From the NCBI GenBank assembly GCA_013180565.1, contig QBUN01000259.1:1-5320 (forward strand): DNA of 5,320 nucleotides, read 5' to 3'. Source of the stretch: Candidatus Methanophaga sp. GoMg3.2. GTDB lineage: Archaea; Halobacteriota; Syntropharchaeia; Alkanophagales; Methanospirareceae. Shown here piece by piece: positions 1 to 4,313 of this stretch; position 1 is the first letter of the stretch, and every line of letters starts with the position of its first letter. A program made the translations under genes and the position numbers. The notes beneath the pieces were generated by a model. The model worked only from the letters and a program-made list of their open reading frames with translations. It did not search any database and was not told the origin of the DNA.

Positions 1-67
1 TCTCTCCTTTGACCTCAAAAATGTCCGCTATTTCGTCAAAGATCCGTGCCATGTCAAGGTTTATCAT
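1..67 (-). CDS. polX: DNA polymerase/3'-5' exonuclease PolX, N-terminal fragment (runs off left edge)
   Basis: Reading down from an ATG at 67-65 gives 22 codons that stay open to the window edge. The residues include ARIFDEIADIFEVKGE, the characteristic opening helix of the N-terminal helix-hairpin-helix domain of family X DNA polymerases. In this family the domain precedes the nucleotidyltransferase palm and, in the PolX type, a C-terminal PHP exonuclease; the enzymes fill short gaps in base-excision repair. Only the first helix is visible, so catalytic residues and the PHP domain cannot be checked. A second in-frame ATG at 52-50 is less likely as the start, because family members normally have a few residues before the conserved helix. 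No good Shine-Dalgarno site is seen. The gene lies 67 bp after the stop of the minus-strand gene at 135-548 and may be read through from it. Confidence 0.82.
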   Translation of the reverse strand, partial: MINLDMARIFDEIADIFEVKGE

Positions 68-134
68 CTTTTATTCTAACTAATTATTTCCATACCTTAG
101 CACTTAATCTTTCGGACCTATTAGGACGACAGAC

Positions 135-548
135 TTATGGCATAAAATGTGGCTCATCCCTAATAGCGTTCATACATTCATCCAGAGTTGAGTCCGGATA
201 AATCTCCCACCACTTCCCTGTGTGCCTCATATACGACAAATTAAACCGGTTTTTACTGATAAATTCCATCCGGGCAAACCCTGTCTCAAAAAAAGGTTCT
301 ATGGCATTTGGGCCAGGGGAATGATATTTTGCATAAAAATAGAAATAGTTGCGATAACACTTCGTAAAAATATCCACGATGTAATTAAAGCGCTTTTCTT
401 TTGGATTAGGCACAATGAATTTAGGTTTCAAAACGGATTCAATAAGTTCATCACCTACTTTCTTTACTTCAATTTTCATTGACTCTGGAACTTTGGGTTT
501 GGGCGCTTTAGGTGGATTGTAGAACCAATACATTTTATTTTTTGCCAT
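135..548 (-). CDS. Conserved-looking hypothetical protein, 137 aa, family not recognised
   Basis: Read from ATG 548-546 to TAA 137-135. A TTG twelve bases further upstream (560) is in frame, but the ATG is preferred because AGGT sits just before it and nothing resembling a Shine-Dalgarno precedes the TTG. The product is soluble, basic and aromatic-rich, with no signal peptide or membrane segment. A Pro/Lys-rich start (NPPKAPKPKVPES, residues 11-23) is followed by a helix (about 24-41), then FNYIVDIFTKCYRNYFYFYAK (residues 54-74, possibly strands with many Tyr/Phe) and FARMEFISKNRFNLSYMRHTGKW (91-113), ending in a short helix TLDECMNAIRDEP. The composition looks like a genuine protein, and the complementary-strand frame is a shadow. 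It is the immediate upstream neighbour of polX on the same strand, but no functional link is claimed. Confidence 0.75.
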   Translation of the reverse strand: MAKNKMYWFYNPPKAPKPKVPESMKIEVKKVGDELIESVLKPKFIVPNPKEKRFNYIVDIFTKCYRNYFYFYAKYHSPGPNAIEPFFETGFARMEFISKNRFNLSYMRHTGKWWEIYPDSTLDECMNAIRDEPHFMP

Positions 549-581
549 TTTACCTATCAATTTAATTTAATTTGTTTTTTG

Positions 582-640
582 GTGGTGGTTTTGTTAAAAT
601 TCACCACTCAAAGTATAAATTGAGCAGTACCATTTATAAA
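582..640 (-). promoter_or_regulatory. Candidate promoter and leader hairpin of the 135-548 gene
   Basis: On the minus strand two TATA-like boxes precede the gene: TTTATAAATG (640-631) and ATTTATACTT (620-611). The nearer box would place transcription start near 590, giving a leader of about 40 nt. The leader would include GTGGTG (582-587) and CACCAC (602-607), which can pair around an A/T-rich loop. These are pattern matches only. Confidence 0.35.
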
Positions 641-722
641 ACATATCTTTTCAATAATTTTTACCCGAGTACTTGGGCTAAGGATGAAAAATATTTGATG
701 CTGCTAAAAATGACAACTTGAA

Positions 723-809
723 GAATTTAGCGTTTTGCGTGTTCGCTAAGTCTACCAGCTGGCGGATTTGGGGTGATCGATAGCGAACCGCATACCCGCT
801 GTTATATGC
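723..809 (-). repeat. attC-like imperfect hairpin (candidate integron cassette recombination site)
   Basis: Read on the minus strand, the element has the layout of an integron attC site, 38 bp after the stop of the DUF2441-like gene. Its order is GCATATAAC (809-801, R''-like, ending in AAC), AGCG (800-797), a short unpaired spacer, TGCG (792-789) and GTTCGCTA (788-781). A 32-nt apical part follows, then TAGCGAAC (748-741), one unpaired base at 740, CGCA (739-736), a short spacer and CGCTAAATT (732-724). The 8-bp and 4-bp arms pair exactly, with an extrahelical base between them. The R'-like end reads GCTAAAT where GTTRRRY is expected, so the core GTT carries a C and the site may be inactive. 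The apical part contains the palindrome CCAGCTGG (755-762). It could instead be a plain transcription-terminator hairpin. Confidence 0.5.
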
Positions 810-846
810 AGTGTGCTCGAATTGTTTAGTATTATCGTTCATGAAA

Positions 847-1359
847 TCAATCTATCCTACGAACTACCCTCACAGGAGGCACCATTATATATTCCCAAAC
901 TGGATTATTTCCACCCGAGATTCCGTTCCAATATTGGTGTGCCCAATAAGACAATACCAACAACGTACCTTGCAAAGTCAATAGGCGCATATCCGCTTTA
1001 AATGCAACATCTGATTCAACTTCAAAGATTAAACCATCGGATGTTCCATATTCCTTTCCGAAGCTCTCTGCTTGCTTAATGTTTTCAAATGCAAAAACTG
1101 ATTGAAAACGTGAAGGACGAGAAGGGAAATAACTTCTACGTACATACTCAAAAAGGAGTTCGATAATTTCATTTACGCCCGCAGCAGGCGCATTGTTACT
1201 AAGAATATAGCGCTCACCATGACTTGTAACTCCATCAGGAAACAAAGAATCAACGTGAATTTGTACTTCTTGGGGTTCAACATCTCTATATTTAACTAGG
1301 TTAATTATTTGGCCTTCTTCTAATGTTCCACTACGATCAACTGTAAAGCAACGCAACAT
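847..1359 (-). CDS. DUF2441-like protein, 170 aa; probable cassette cargo
   Basis: The ATG at 1359-1357 is chosen over an in-frame ATG at 1383 because GAGGA (1370-1366) lies six bases upstream of it, and the TATA-like box at 1391-1398 would leave the longer start outside the transcript. The product is soluble, without signal peptide or membrane helix. Visible blocks are RCFTVDRSGTLEEGQIINL (residues 3-21), FPDGVTSHGERYIL (40-53), LLFEYVRRSYFPSRPSRFQS (68-87) followed by VFAFENIKQAESFGKEYG, then VAFKADMRLL (118-127) and NPVWEYIMVPPVRVVRRI (152-169). This order (an 'EGQIINL' opening, an HGE block, 'FPSRPSRFQS..FAF' and a closing 'WEY..PPVRVV') matches my memory of the DUF2441 family, whose function is not established. 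The arrangement faintly recalls ADP-ribosyltransferase-type folds, which is speculation. The gene stands alone between cassette-like signals, so horizontal acquisition is likely. Confidence 0.72.
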   Translation of the reverse strand: MLRCFTVDRSGTLEEGQIINLVKYRDVEPQEVQIHVDSLFPDGVTSHGERYILSNNAPAAGVNEIIELLFEYVRRSYFPSRPSRFQSVFAFENIKQAESFGKEYGTSDGLIFEVESDVAFKADMRLLTLQGTLLVLSYWAHQYWNGISGGNNPVWEYIMVPPVRVVRRID

Positions 1360-1365
1360 TGTAAT

Positions 1366-1398
1366 TCCTCTAATTGTTTGCATTTAATAAAAATATAT
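1366..1398 (-). promoter_or_regulatory. TATA-like box and Shine-Dalgarno site of the DUF2441-like gene
   Basis: On the minus strand ATATATTT (1398-1391) lies about 25 bp before the Shine-Dalgarno core GAGGA (1370-1366), which is six bases from ATG 1359. An archaeal TATA box there would start transcription close to 1370, giving a very short leader. This supports the 170-residue start over the 178-residue one. Confidence 0.45.
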
Positions 1399-1413
1399 GC
1401 ACATTGCGGATAA
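1398..1413 (-). repeat. GTTATCC half-site at the upstream border of the cassette-like unit
   Basis: The minus strand reads GTTATCCGCAATGTGC from 1413 to 1398. GTTATCC fits the integron core consensus GTTRRRY except at one position, as many natural sites do. It matches 13 of 16 bases of GTTATATGCAGTGTGC on the plus strand at 801-816, so the two copies form an inverted repeat around the DUF2441-like gene. That arrangement is expected when one is the R' end of the preceding site and the other the complement of the R'' end of this cassette's attC. No paired arm is seen beyond 1413, so this is a half-site, not a second complete attC. Confidence 0.45.
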
Positions 1414-1540
1414 CGTCAGGTTGTGTAAAAAACTCTTTTTTCTACTAGAACACTTCTTAGAACGCTTTATTTAACTGCCCCTGTCTTTAGGCATCTTTTA
1501 CCGGCTTTTTATATTAGGGTCCTGTGCTAGCCTGAAAAAT

Positions 1541-1884
1541 TTTGTAAGGTGCCCCCATCATCAAGTCAAAAAGTACCCCATTTTAATCACCGCCCCCTAT
1601 GTTCATTCTTCTATAATCTCTCCAAATCCCATTAAAATCGTTGGTTTTGGTTTTTCTTCTCTCTCCGCTCCGCCCCTAGTTGACCATTTTGCGACCACCT
1701 TCCGGCCTGTTAATACGTGCGCAGTTTTTGCTGTTATACTATTGTATAATTCGCATTGGATCGGTGCCATGAGCTCTGGTGGATCATCAGGCCTTGGAGC
1801 TCATAAATTGACCTTATTGTATATTAATAAGTTCAATGCAATAGCGAACAAAAAATCAGCCGGTTGTAGGCGGTTATGCGGGTG
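1541..1884 (-). mobile_element. Possible terminal remnant of an IS21-family insertion sequence
   Basis: On the minus strand two copies of an ATGGGG-headed motif occur 23 bp apart: ATGGGGTACTTTTTGACTTG (1581-1562) and ATGGGGGCACCTTAC (1558-1544). Tandem 'GGGGTAC-TTTTTGA' type motifs after the last gene are typical of IS21-family ends. Upstream on the same strand (about 1790-1588) one frame reads as basic, protein-like sequence, for example NSKNCARINRPEGGRKMVN and NDFNGIWRDYRRMNIGGGD, interrupted by stop codons. It may be a decayed gene tail, but I cannot assign it to IstA or IstB. No second end or target duplication is seen, so the right-hand boundary is arbitrary. Confidence 0.33.
1769..1804. 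repeat. Perfect 8-bp inverted repeat ATGAGCTC/GAGCTCAT
   Basis: ATGAGCTC (1769-1776) and GAGCTCAT (1797-1804) are exact reverse complements separated by 20 bases, so either strand can form a hairpin. No T-run follows on either strand, so a terminator role is not supported. It may belong to the neighbouring insertion-sequence remnant. Confidence 0.55.
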
Positions 1885-1889
1885 CTGAT
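1849..1889 (-). terminator. Probable terminator of the nosD-like gene
   Basis: On the minus strand ATCAGC (1889-1884), overlapping the stop codon, pairs with GCTGAT (1860-1855) and is followed at once by a run of six T (1855-1850). The stem is short with a 23-nt loop, but archaeal termination depends mainly on the T-run, which is clear here. Confidence 0.45.
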
Positions 1890-3583
1890 CAGGGAAGAAT
1901 ATAGTTCTCAAAAGGCTTCATTAATGGATAAGCATCACTTTCATCTTTTTCAGAATCTATGCTGTAATGTGTGTCTCCAATTCCATCACCTTCTGCATCT
2001 GTTACTTCGTAATCATCCCAGTAGTTGCCTAAGTAGCTTTTGTACGTTGTTCCATCATAAGTATAGGTTATTTCCAATGGCGAGTTCCAGATGTTAGTTG
2101 ATTTAGAATATGTAGAAGAATGAGCGTTGTCTGTGTTGTTTATAAAATTGTTGAGATAGATTAAGTTATCAGATCCAGAGGAATAGATGCCTTCAGGGTA
2201 GTTGTTGCTGACAGTGTTGCCTGTGATAGTGTTATTGTTGCTGGAAGAGCCGAGGCAGATGCCGCCATAGTTGTTGCTAACATTGTTGCCTGTAATTGTG
2301 TTTTTATTGCTGGAAAAGAAGAGGACGATGCCGCCCCAGTTGTTGTTGCTGACATTGTTGCTCATAATGTTGTTGTTACAGGAAACGACGAGGTGGATGC
2401 CGCGATAGTTGTTGCAGACGGAATTACCCGTAATGGTGTTATTGCTGGAATACCCTAGGAAGATGCCATCATCATAATAGTTGTTGCTGCTGACATTGTT
2501 ACCTGTGATGGTGTTATTGTGGGAATAGTTGAGGAAGATCCTGCTGACAGTATTTTTTGAGATTATACAATTTTCCGTCTCCAAAACTTCTACACCGACA
2601 CTTGTATTGGATAAATCCAGATTTTCCACTGTGATATTATTGCAATTTACAAGTATAACCTGCCCAGCATCATTAACCCTATAATCCGAGGCATCTTCAA
2701 GATAAACAAGCGGCTTGCCATTTACCCTGTTGTCTTCCACGGTATTGTGATAAGAATCCATAACAAAAAGACTATCATTTACAAATGTATTACTTGTAAG
2801 GGTGTTGTTGTTGCTGGAATCGGTGAGGCCGATGCCGACGCGGTTGCTACTAACATTGTTGCCTGTTATGGTATTATTGCTGGAACAGAAGACTGCGATG
2901 CCCCATTCGTTGCTGCGGACATTGTTGCCTGCAACGTTGTTGTTGCTGGAAAAGAATAAGTCGATGCCGTCATCGTTGTTGCTTACATTGTTGCCTGTTA
3001 TGTTGTTGTTACAGGATTCCTTGAGATAGATGCCAACGAAGTTGTTACGGGCAGTGTTGCTAGTAATGGTGTTGCTACAGGAAGAGGAGAGGTAGATGCC
3101 TTTTCTGTTGTTGCTGGCATTGTTGCCTGTAATTGTGTTGTTGTTGCTGGAAAAGGAGAGGCTGATGCCACTCCCGCTGTTGTTGCTGACATTGTTGCTT
3201 CTAATGTTATTGTTGTTTGAGTTTACGTTGATCCCCGCATCATACTGTGACCATCTTCCTGAGTTTGCTACAGTAAATCCCTCTAGCGTAATTCCATCCG
3301 CAGTTAATGTAATCGCGCTATCACTGCCGTTTGCATCCACAATTGGATGACCAATCCCTCTTAGTGTAACCGATTTATCCACAACCACATTCTCGTAGTA
3401 AATACCGGAATAAACTAAAATTGTATCACCCTCCTTAGCATTATTTATCGCATCTTGTATCCCTGTGAAATCTGCCCCGCCGCTGCCATCCACAGACCAG
3501 TTCGTTGCCGATGCAGTTCCTACCAGACTAAGAACCAAAATCGTAACGCTTACAATCAGTATACTATATCTTTTATCCATCAT
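1889..3583 (-). CDS. Secreted NosD-like right-handed beta-helix (PbH1) repeat protein, 564 aa
   Basis: The product has a signal peptide (residues 1-26: short basic start, hydrophobic core, cleavage after TASA), so it is exported. Residues 28-110 form the usual NosD/pectin-lyase-like cap (WSVDGSGGADFTGIQDAINN, then GDTILVYSGIYYENVVVDK). Two blocks of about 22-residue PbH1 repeats of the type NNTITGNNVSNNxxGIxL cover residues about 118-270 and 351-476. They flank a non-repeat segment with NGKPLVYLEDASDYRVNDAGQ (288-308). The tail has the family's NIWNSPLEITYTYDG and YLGNYWDDYEVTDAEGDGIGD motifs, the last an acidic, possibly Ca-binding loop, and YPLMKP. The family builds parallel beta-helices; NosD itself serves nitrous oxide reductase, but archaeal paralogues like this are generally surface proteins of unknown ligand. 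Many N-x-S/T sequons suggest glycosylation. No C-terminal membrane anchor is present. ATG 3583 or 3580 could start; GGGTGAT lies four bases before the former. Confidence 0.93.
   Translation of the reverse strand: MMDKRYSILIVSVTILVLSLVGTASATNWSVDGSGGADFTGIQDAINNAKEGDTILVYSGIYYENVVVDKSVTLRGIGHPIVDANGSDSAITLTADGITLEGFTVANSGRWSQYDAGINVNSNNNNIRSNNVSNNSGSGISLSFSSNNNTITGNNASNNRKGIYLSSSCSNTITSNTARNNFVGIYLKESCNNNITGNNVSNNDDGIDLFFSSNNNVAGNNVRSNEWGIAVFCSSNNTITGNNVSSNRVGIGLTDSSNNNTLTSNTFVNDSLFVMDSYHNTVEDNRVNGKPLVYLEDASDYRVNDAGQVILVNCNNITVENLDLSNTSVGVEVLETENCIISKNTVSRIFLNYSHNNTITGNNVSSNNYYDDGIFLGYSSNNTITGNSVCNNYRGIHLVVSCNNNIMSNNVSNNNWGGIVLFFSSNKNTITGNNVSNNYGGICLGSSSNNNTITGNTVSNNYPEGIYSSGSDNLIYLNNFINNTDNAHSSTYSKSTNIWNSPLEITYTYDGTTYKSYLGNYWDDYEVTDAEGDGIGDTHYSIDSEKDESDAYPLMKPFENYILP
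2156..2533 (-). repeat. Distal block of about 66-bp tandem repeats within the nosD-like gene
   Basis: This codes for residues about 351-476. On the minus strand units carrying AAC-AAT-rich tracts around AACAATACCATCACAGGTAA-like cores recur at about 66-69 bp, each encoding one PbH1 coil. The DNA copies remain similar enough to allow slippage or recombination with the other block. Confidence 0.7.
2774..3232 (-). repeat. Proximal block of about 66-bp tandem repeats within the nosD-like gene
   Basis: This codes for residues about 118-270, about seven PbH1 coils, with the same Asn-Asn-Thr-Ile-Thr-Gly-Asn core as the distal block. Copies differ mostly in the segment encoding the hydrophobic GIxL strand and the adjoining SS/SC residues, so the coil scaffold is held while one face varies. 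Confidence 0.7.
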
Positions 3584-3587
3584 TCAT

Positions 3588-3649
3588 ATCACCCAATTAA
3601 CATTCATTTCGATTTTATCTTAGCTATTCATCCCATAAATATATATTTT
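3588..3649 (-). promoter_or_regulatory. BRE/TATA promoter and Shine-Dalgarno of the nosD-like gene
   Basis: On the minus strand GGAAAATATATATTTATGGG (3652-3633) contains a purine/A BRE-like stretch followed by a strong TATA box (3649-3637). Transcription would begin about 25 bp downstream, near 3618, giving a leader of about 35 nt. That leader carries GGGTGAT (3594-3588), a good match to the 16S 3' end, four bases before ATG 3583. Confidence 0.6.
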
Positions 3650-3676
3650 CCTATTTTTACTTTATCTGCAAGATCA

Positions 3677-3702
3677 AGGCGTGTTATTTTATTAATACAC
3701 CT
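3677..3702. repeat. Small imperfect hairpin upstream of the nosD-like promoter
   Basis: GTGT (3681-3684) plus ATT (3686-3688) pairs with AATACAC (3694-3700) around a five-base A/T loop, with one bulged T. It lies between the nuclease remnant and the nosD-like promoter and could end transcription of whatever preceded. Confidence 0.3.
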
Positions 3703-3752
3703 GACCTCTCCGCAAAATCAAAAAGGGAAGGTCTTGGCGAAAGCATTGGACT

Positions 3753-3890
3753 TTACGAAGGCGTATAATCCGCTTCCCACTCACGACAATAGAACTCAGA
3801 AGGCGGAATATACATAACCTCTGCATATCCTTCTCTTACCATCTTCTCATTTAGATTTGATTCAATATCTGTTATCGCTCTCGTTATCGT
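3753..3890 (-). pseudogene. C-terminal remnant of a staphylococcal-nuclease-like (thermonuclease family) protein
   Basis: One minus-strand frame is open from 3890 down to TAA 3755-3753 and has no usable start. It reads NLNEKMVREGYAEVMYIPPS, then EFYCREWEADYTPS. The series 'LNEKMVREGYAxVMYIPPSEF' is the C-terminal end of staphylococcal nuclease homologues, where the last helix and its following loop close the OB-fold enzyme. The N-terminal catalytic part (Asp/Arg/Glu residues around the Ca site) is absent, so this is debris. It lies just after, and in a different frame from, the lamin-tail remnant at 3862-4083; the two overlap by 29 bp. Archaeal proteins combining a thermonuclease and a lamin-tail domain are known, so both may come from one ancestral secreted nuclease that was frameshifted and truncated, although here the lamin-tail piece comes first. 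Confidence 0.6.
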
Positions 3891-4083
3891 TTACAAGGGG
3901 TGTTCTATCTACTACTTCGCCAACTACATCTCTCAGGATTATTGATTCGTTGTTATTGTCTATCCAGCGATAAGAAGGGCTATGAATATAATAGGCTCCG
4001 GGGTAAAGGGTAGTGCATTCGGCCATCCATAGACTTACTGTTGAGCCATTAGTGGTTTCTAAAGTTAATTGTCTTTTCAGCAA
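3862..4083 (-). pseudogene. Lamin-tail-domain remnant
   Basis: A minus-strand frame of 73 codons ends in TGA at 3864-3862. It can begin only at a TTG (4083) with no Shine-Dalgarno, and the frame is closed by a TAA about seven codons further upstream. The sequence has the pattern of an archaeal lamin-tail (Ig-like LTD) domain: TLETTNGSTVSLWMAE as the edge strands, TTLYPGAYYIHSPSYRWIDN as the conserved 'L.PG.Y..I.....RW.N' core, then ESIILRDVVGEVVDRTPLVN as the 'D.i.L.D..G.vVD...' strands. LTDs are extracellular binding modules, often attached to nucleases. The usual continuation after VDRTP.VND is missing and the frame ends. It is therefore probably a fragment, the partner of the nuclease tail at 3753-3890. 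A short real gene cannot be fully excluded. Confidence 0.5.
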
Positions 4084-4141
4084 CTGTAATAAAATCGATT
4101 ACTTCCCGTATCAAATACACATGCATTAATATACCTGGATG

Positions 4142-4152
4142 ACTATATATAA
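4142..4152 (+). promoter_or_regulatory. TATA box of the antitoxin-vapC operon; probable leaderless start
   Basis: ACTATATATAA (4142-4152) is a good archaeal TATA box centred about 21 bp before the antitoxin ATG at 4168, so transcription should begin at or next to the ATG. No Shine-Dalgarno precedes the ATG, which agrees with a leaderless mRNA. Confidence 0.55.
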
Positions 4153-4167
4153 GTTGACTGAAACAAA

Positions 4168-4308
4168 ATGAAAGTTGAGCAATTATTAAAAAGTGGAAAC
4201 GCCACTCTTTTACTCGAATGGATTGAGGAATGCATGCCTGACGAAGAATATGCCTCATTACTTGATGCGGCAGAGGAAAACACGCGTAAAAACCTAAAAT
4301 TGAGGTGA
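4168..4308 (+). CDS. Putative VapC-associated antitoxin, 46 aa, family not recognised
   Basis: The frame runs from ATG 4168 to TGA 4306-4308, directly ahead of the vapC remnant (TTG 4314). The stop lies inside the Shine-Dalgarno of vapC, an arrangement typical of translationally coupled antitoxin-toxin pairs. The small protein is acidic in its middle, with sequence KVEQLLKSGNATLLLEWIEE followed by CMPDEEYASLLDAAEENTRK. It looks entirely helical: one helix over residues 2-22, a break at Met-Pro (23-24), and a second helix over 25-42. It shows no ribbon-helix-helix, AbrB or Phd pattern of the usual VapB types and no basic DNA-binding start. The identification rests on position and size. It is intact although its toxin is broken. 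It could be a truncated or new antitoxin type, perhaps one that wraps the toxin without binding DNA. Confidence 0.6.
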   Translation: MKVEQLLKSGNATLLLEWIEECMPDEEYASLLDAAEENTRKNLKLR

Positions 4309-4309
4309 T
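4302..4309 (+). promoter_or_regulatory. Strong Shine-Dalgarno fixing the TTG start of vapC
   Basis: GAGGTGAT (4302-4309) is an exact match to the archaeal anti-Shine-Dalgarno and stands four bases before TTG 4314. It overlaps the last codons and stop of the antitoxin gene and decides for the unusual TTG start, since no ATG is available before the conserved LDTSFIADL motif. Confidence 0.75.
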
Positions 4310-4313
4310 TTCT

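Larger units (their letters stand above)
549..846. other. 298-bp gene-free interval between two minus-strand genes
   Basis: No protein-like frame is visible on either strand. The left third is A/T-rich and holds the promoter elements of the 135-548 gene. A near-perfect palindrome CCCGAGTACTTGGG lies at 664-677, upstream of those boxes, and could be an operator. The right third (723-809) is more GC-rich and holds the attC-like hairpin described separately. Confidence 0.6.
1414..1888. other. 475-bp gene-free interval between the cassette-like unit and nosD-like gene
   Basis: No intact gene is supported. The plus strand is free of stops in one frame from 1475 to 1885, but that frame has no start codon until ATG 1769 and no recognisable motif. 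The interval holds the IS21-like end, the hairpins at 1734-1749 (TTATAC/GTATAA) and 1769-1804, and the probable terminator of the nosD-like gene at the right edge. Confidence 0.55.

Noticed and set aside
813..1001. A 62-codon plus-strand frame opposite the end of the DUF2441-like gene
   Set aside because: Fully inside a better supported gene on the other strand and without a ribosome-binding site.
1842..1849. TAGCGAAC, the same octamer as in the attC-like stem at 781-788
   Set aside because: A repeat of eight or nine bases is expected by chance in a window of this size and no paired arm accompanies it.
1868..1884. GGCGGTTATGCGGGTGC just after the nosD-like gene as another attC-like end
   Set aside because: No complementary arm is found at a suitable distance. 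The terminator hairpin explains the local pairing better.
2156..3232. The regularly spaced repeats as a CRISPR array
   Set aside because: The units are in-frame coding repeats of about 66 bp without constant repeat/variable spacer structure, and they encode PbH1 coils.
2747..3350. Several Leu/Val- or Ala-rich frames in and opposite the nosD-like repeats
   Set aside because: Low-complexity shadows produced by the AAC/AAT-rich repeat units. They have no start signals, and their hydrophobic look comes only from GTT/TTG/CTG on the complementary strand.
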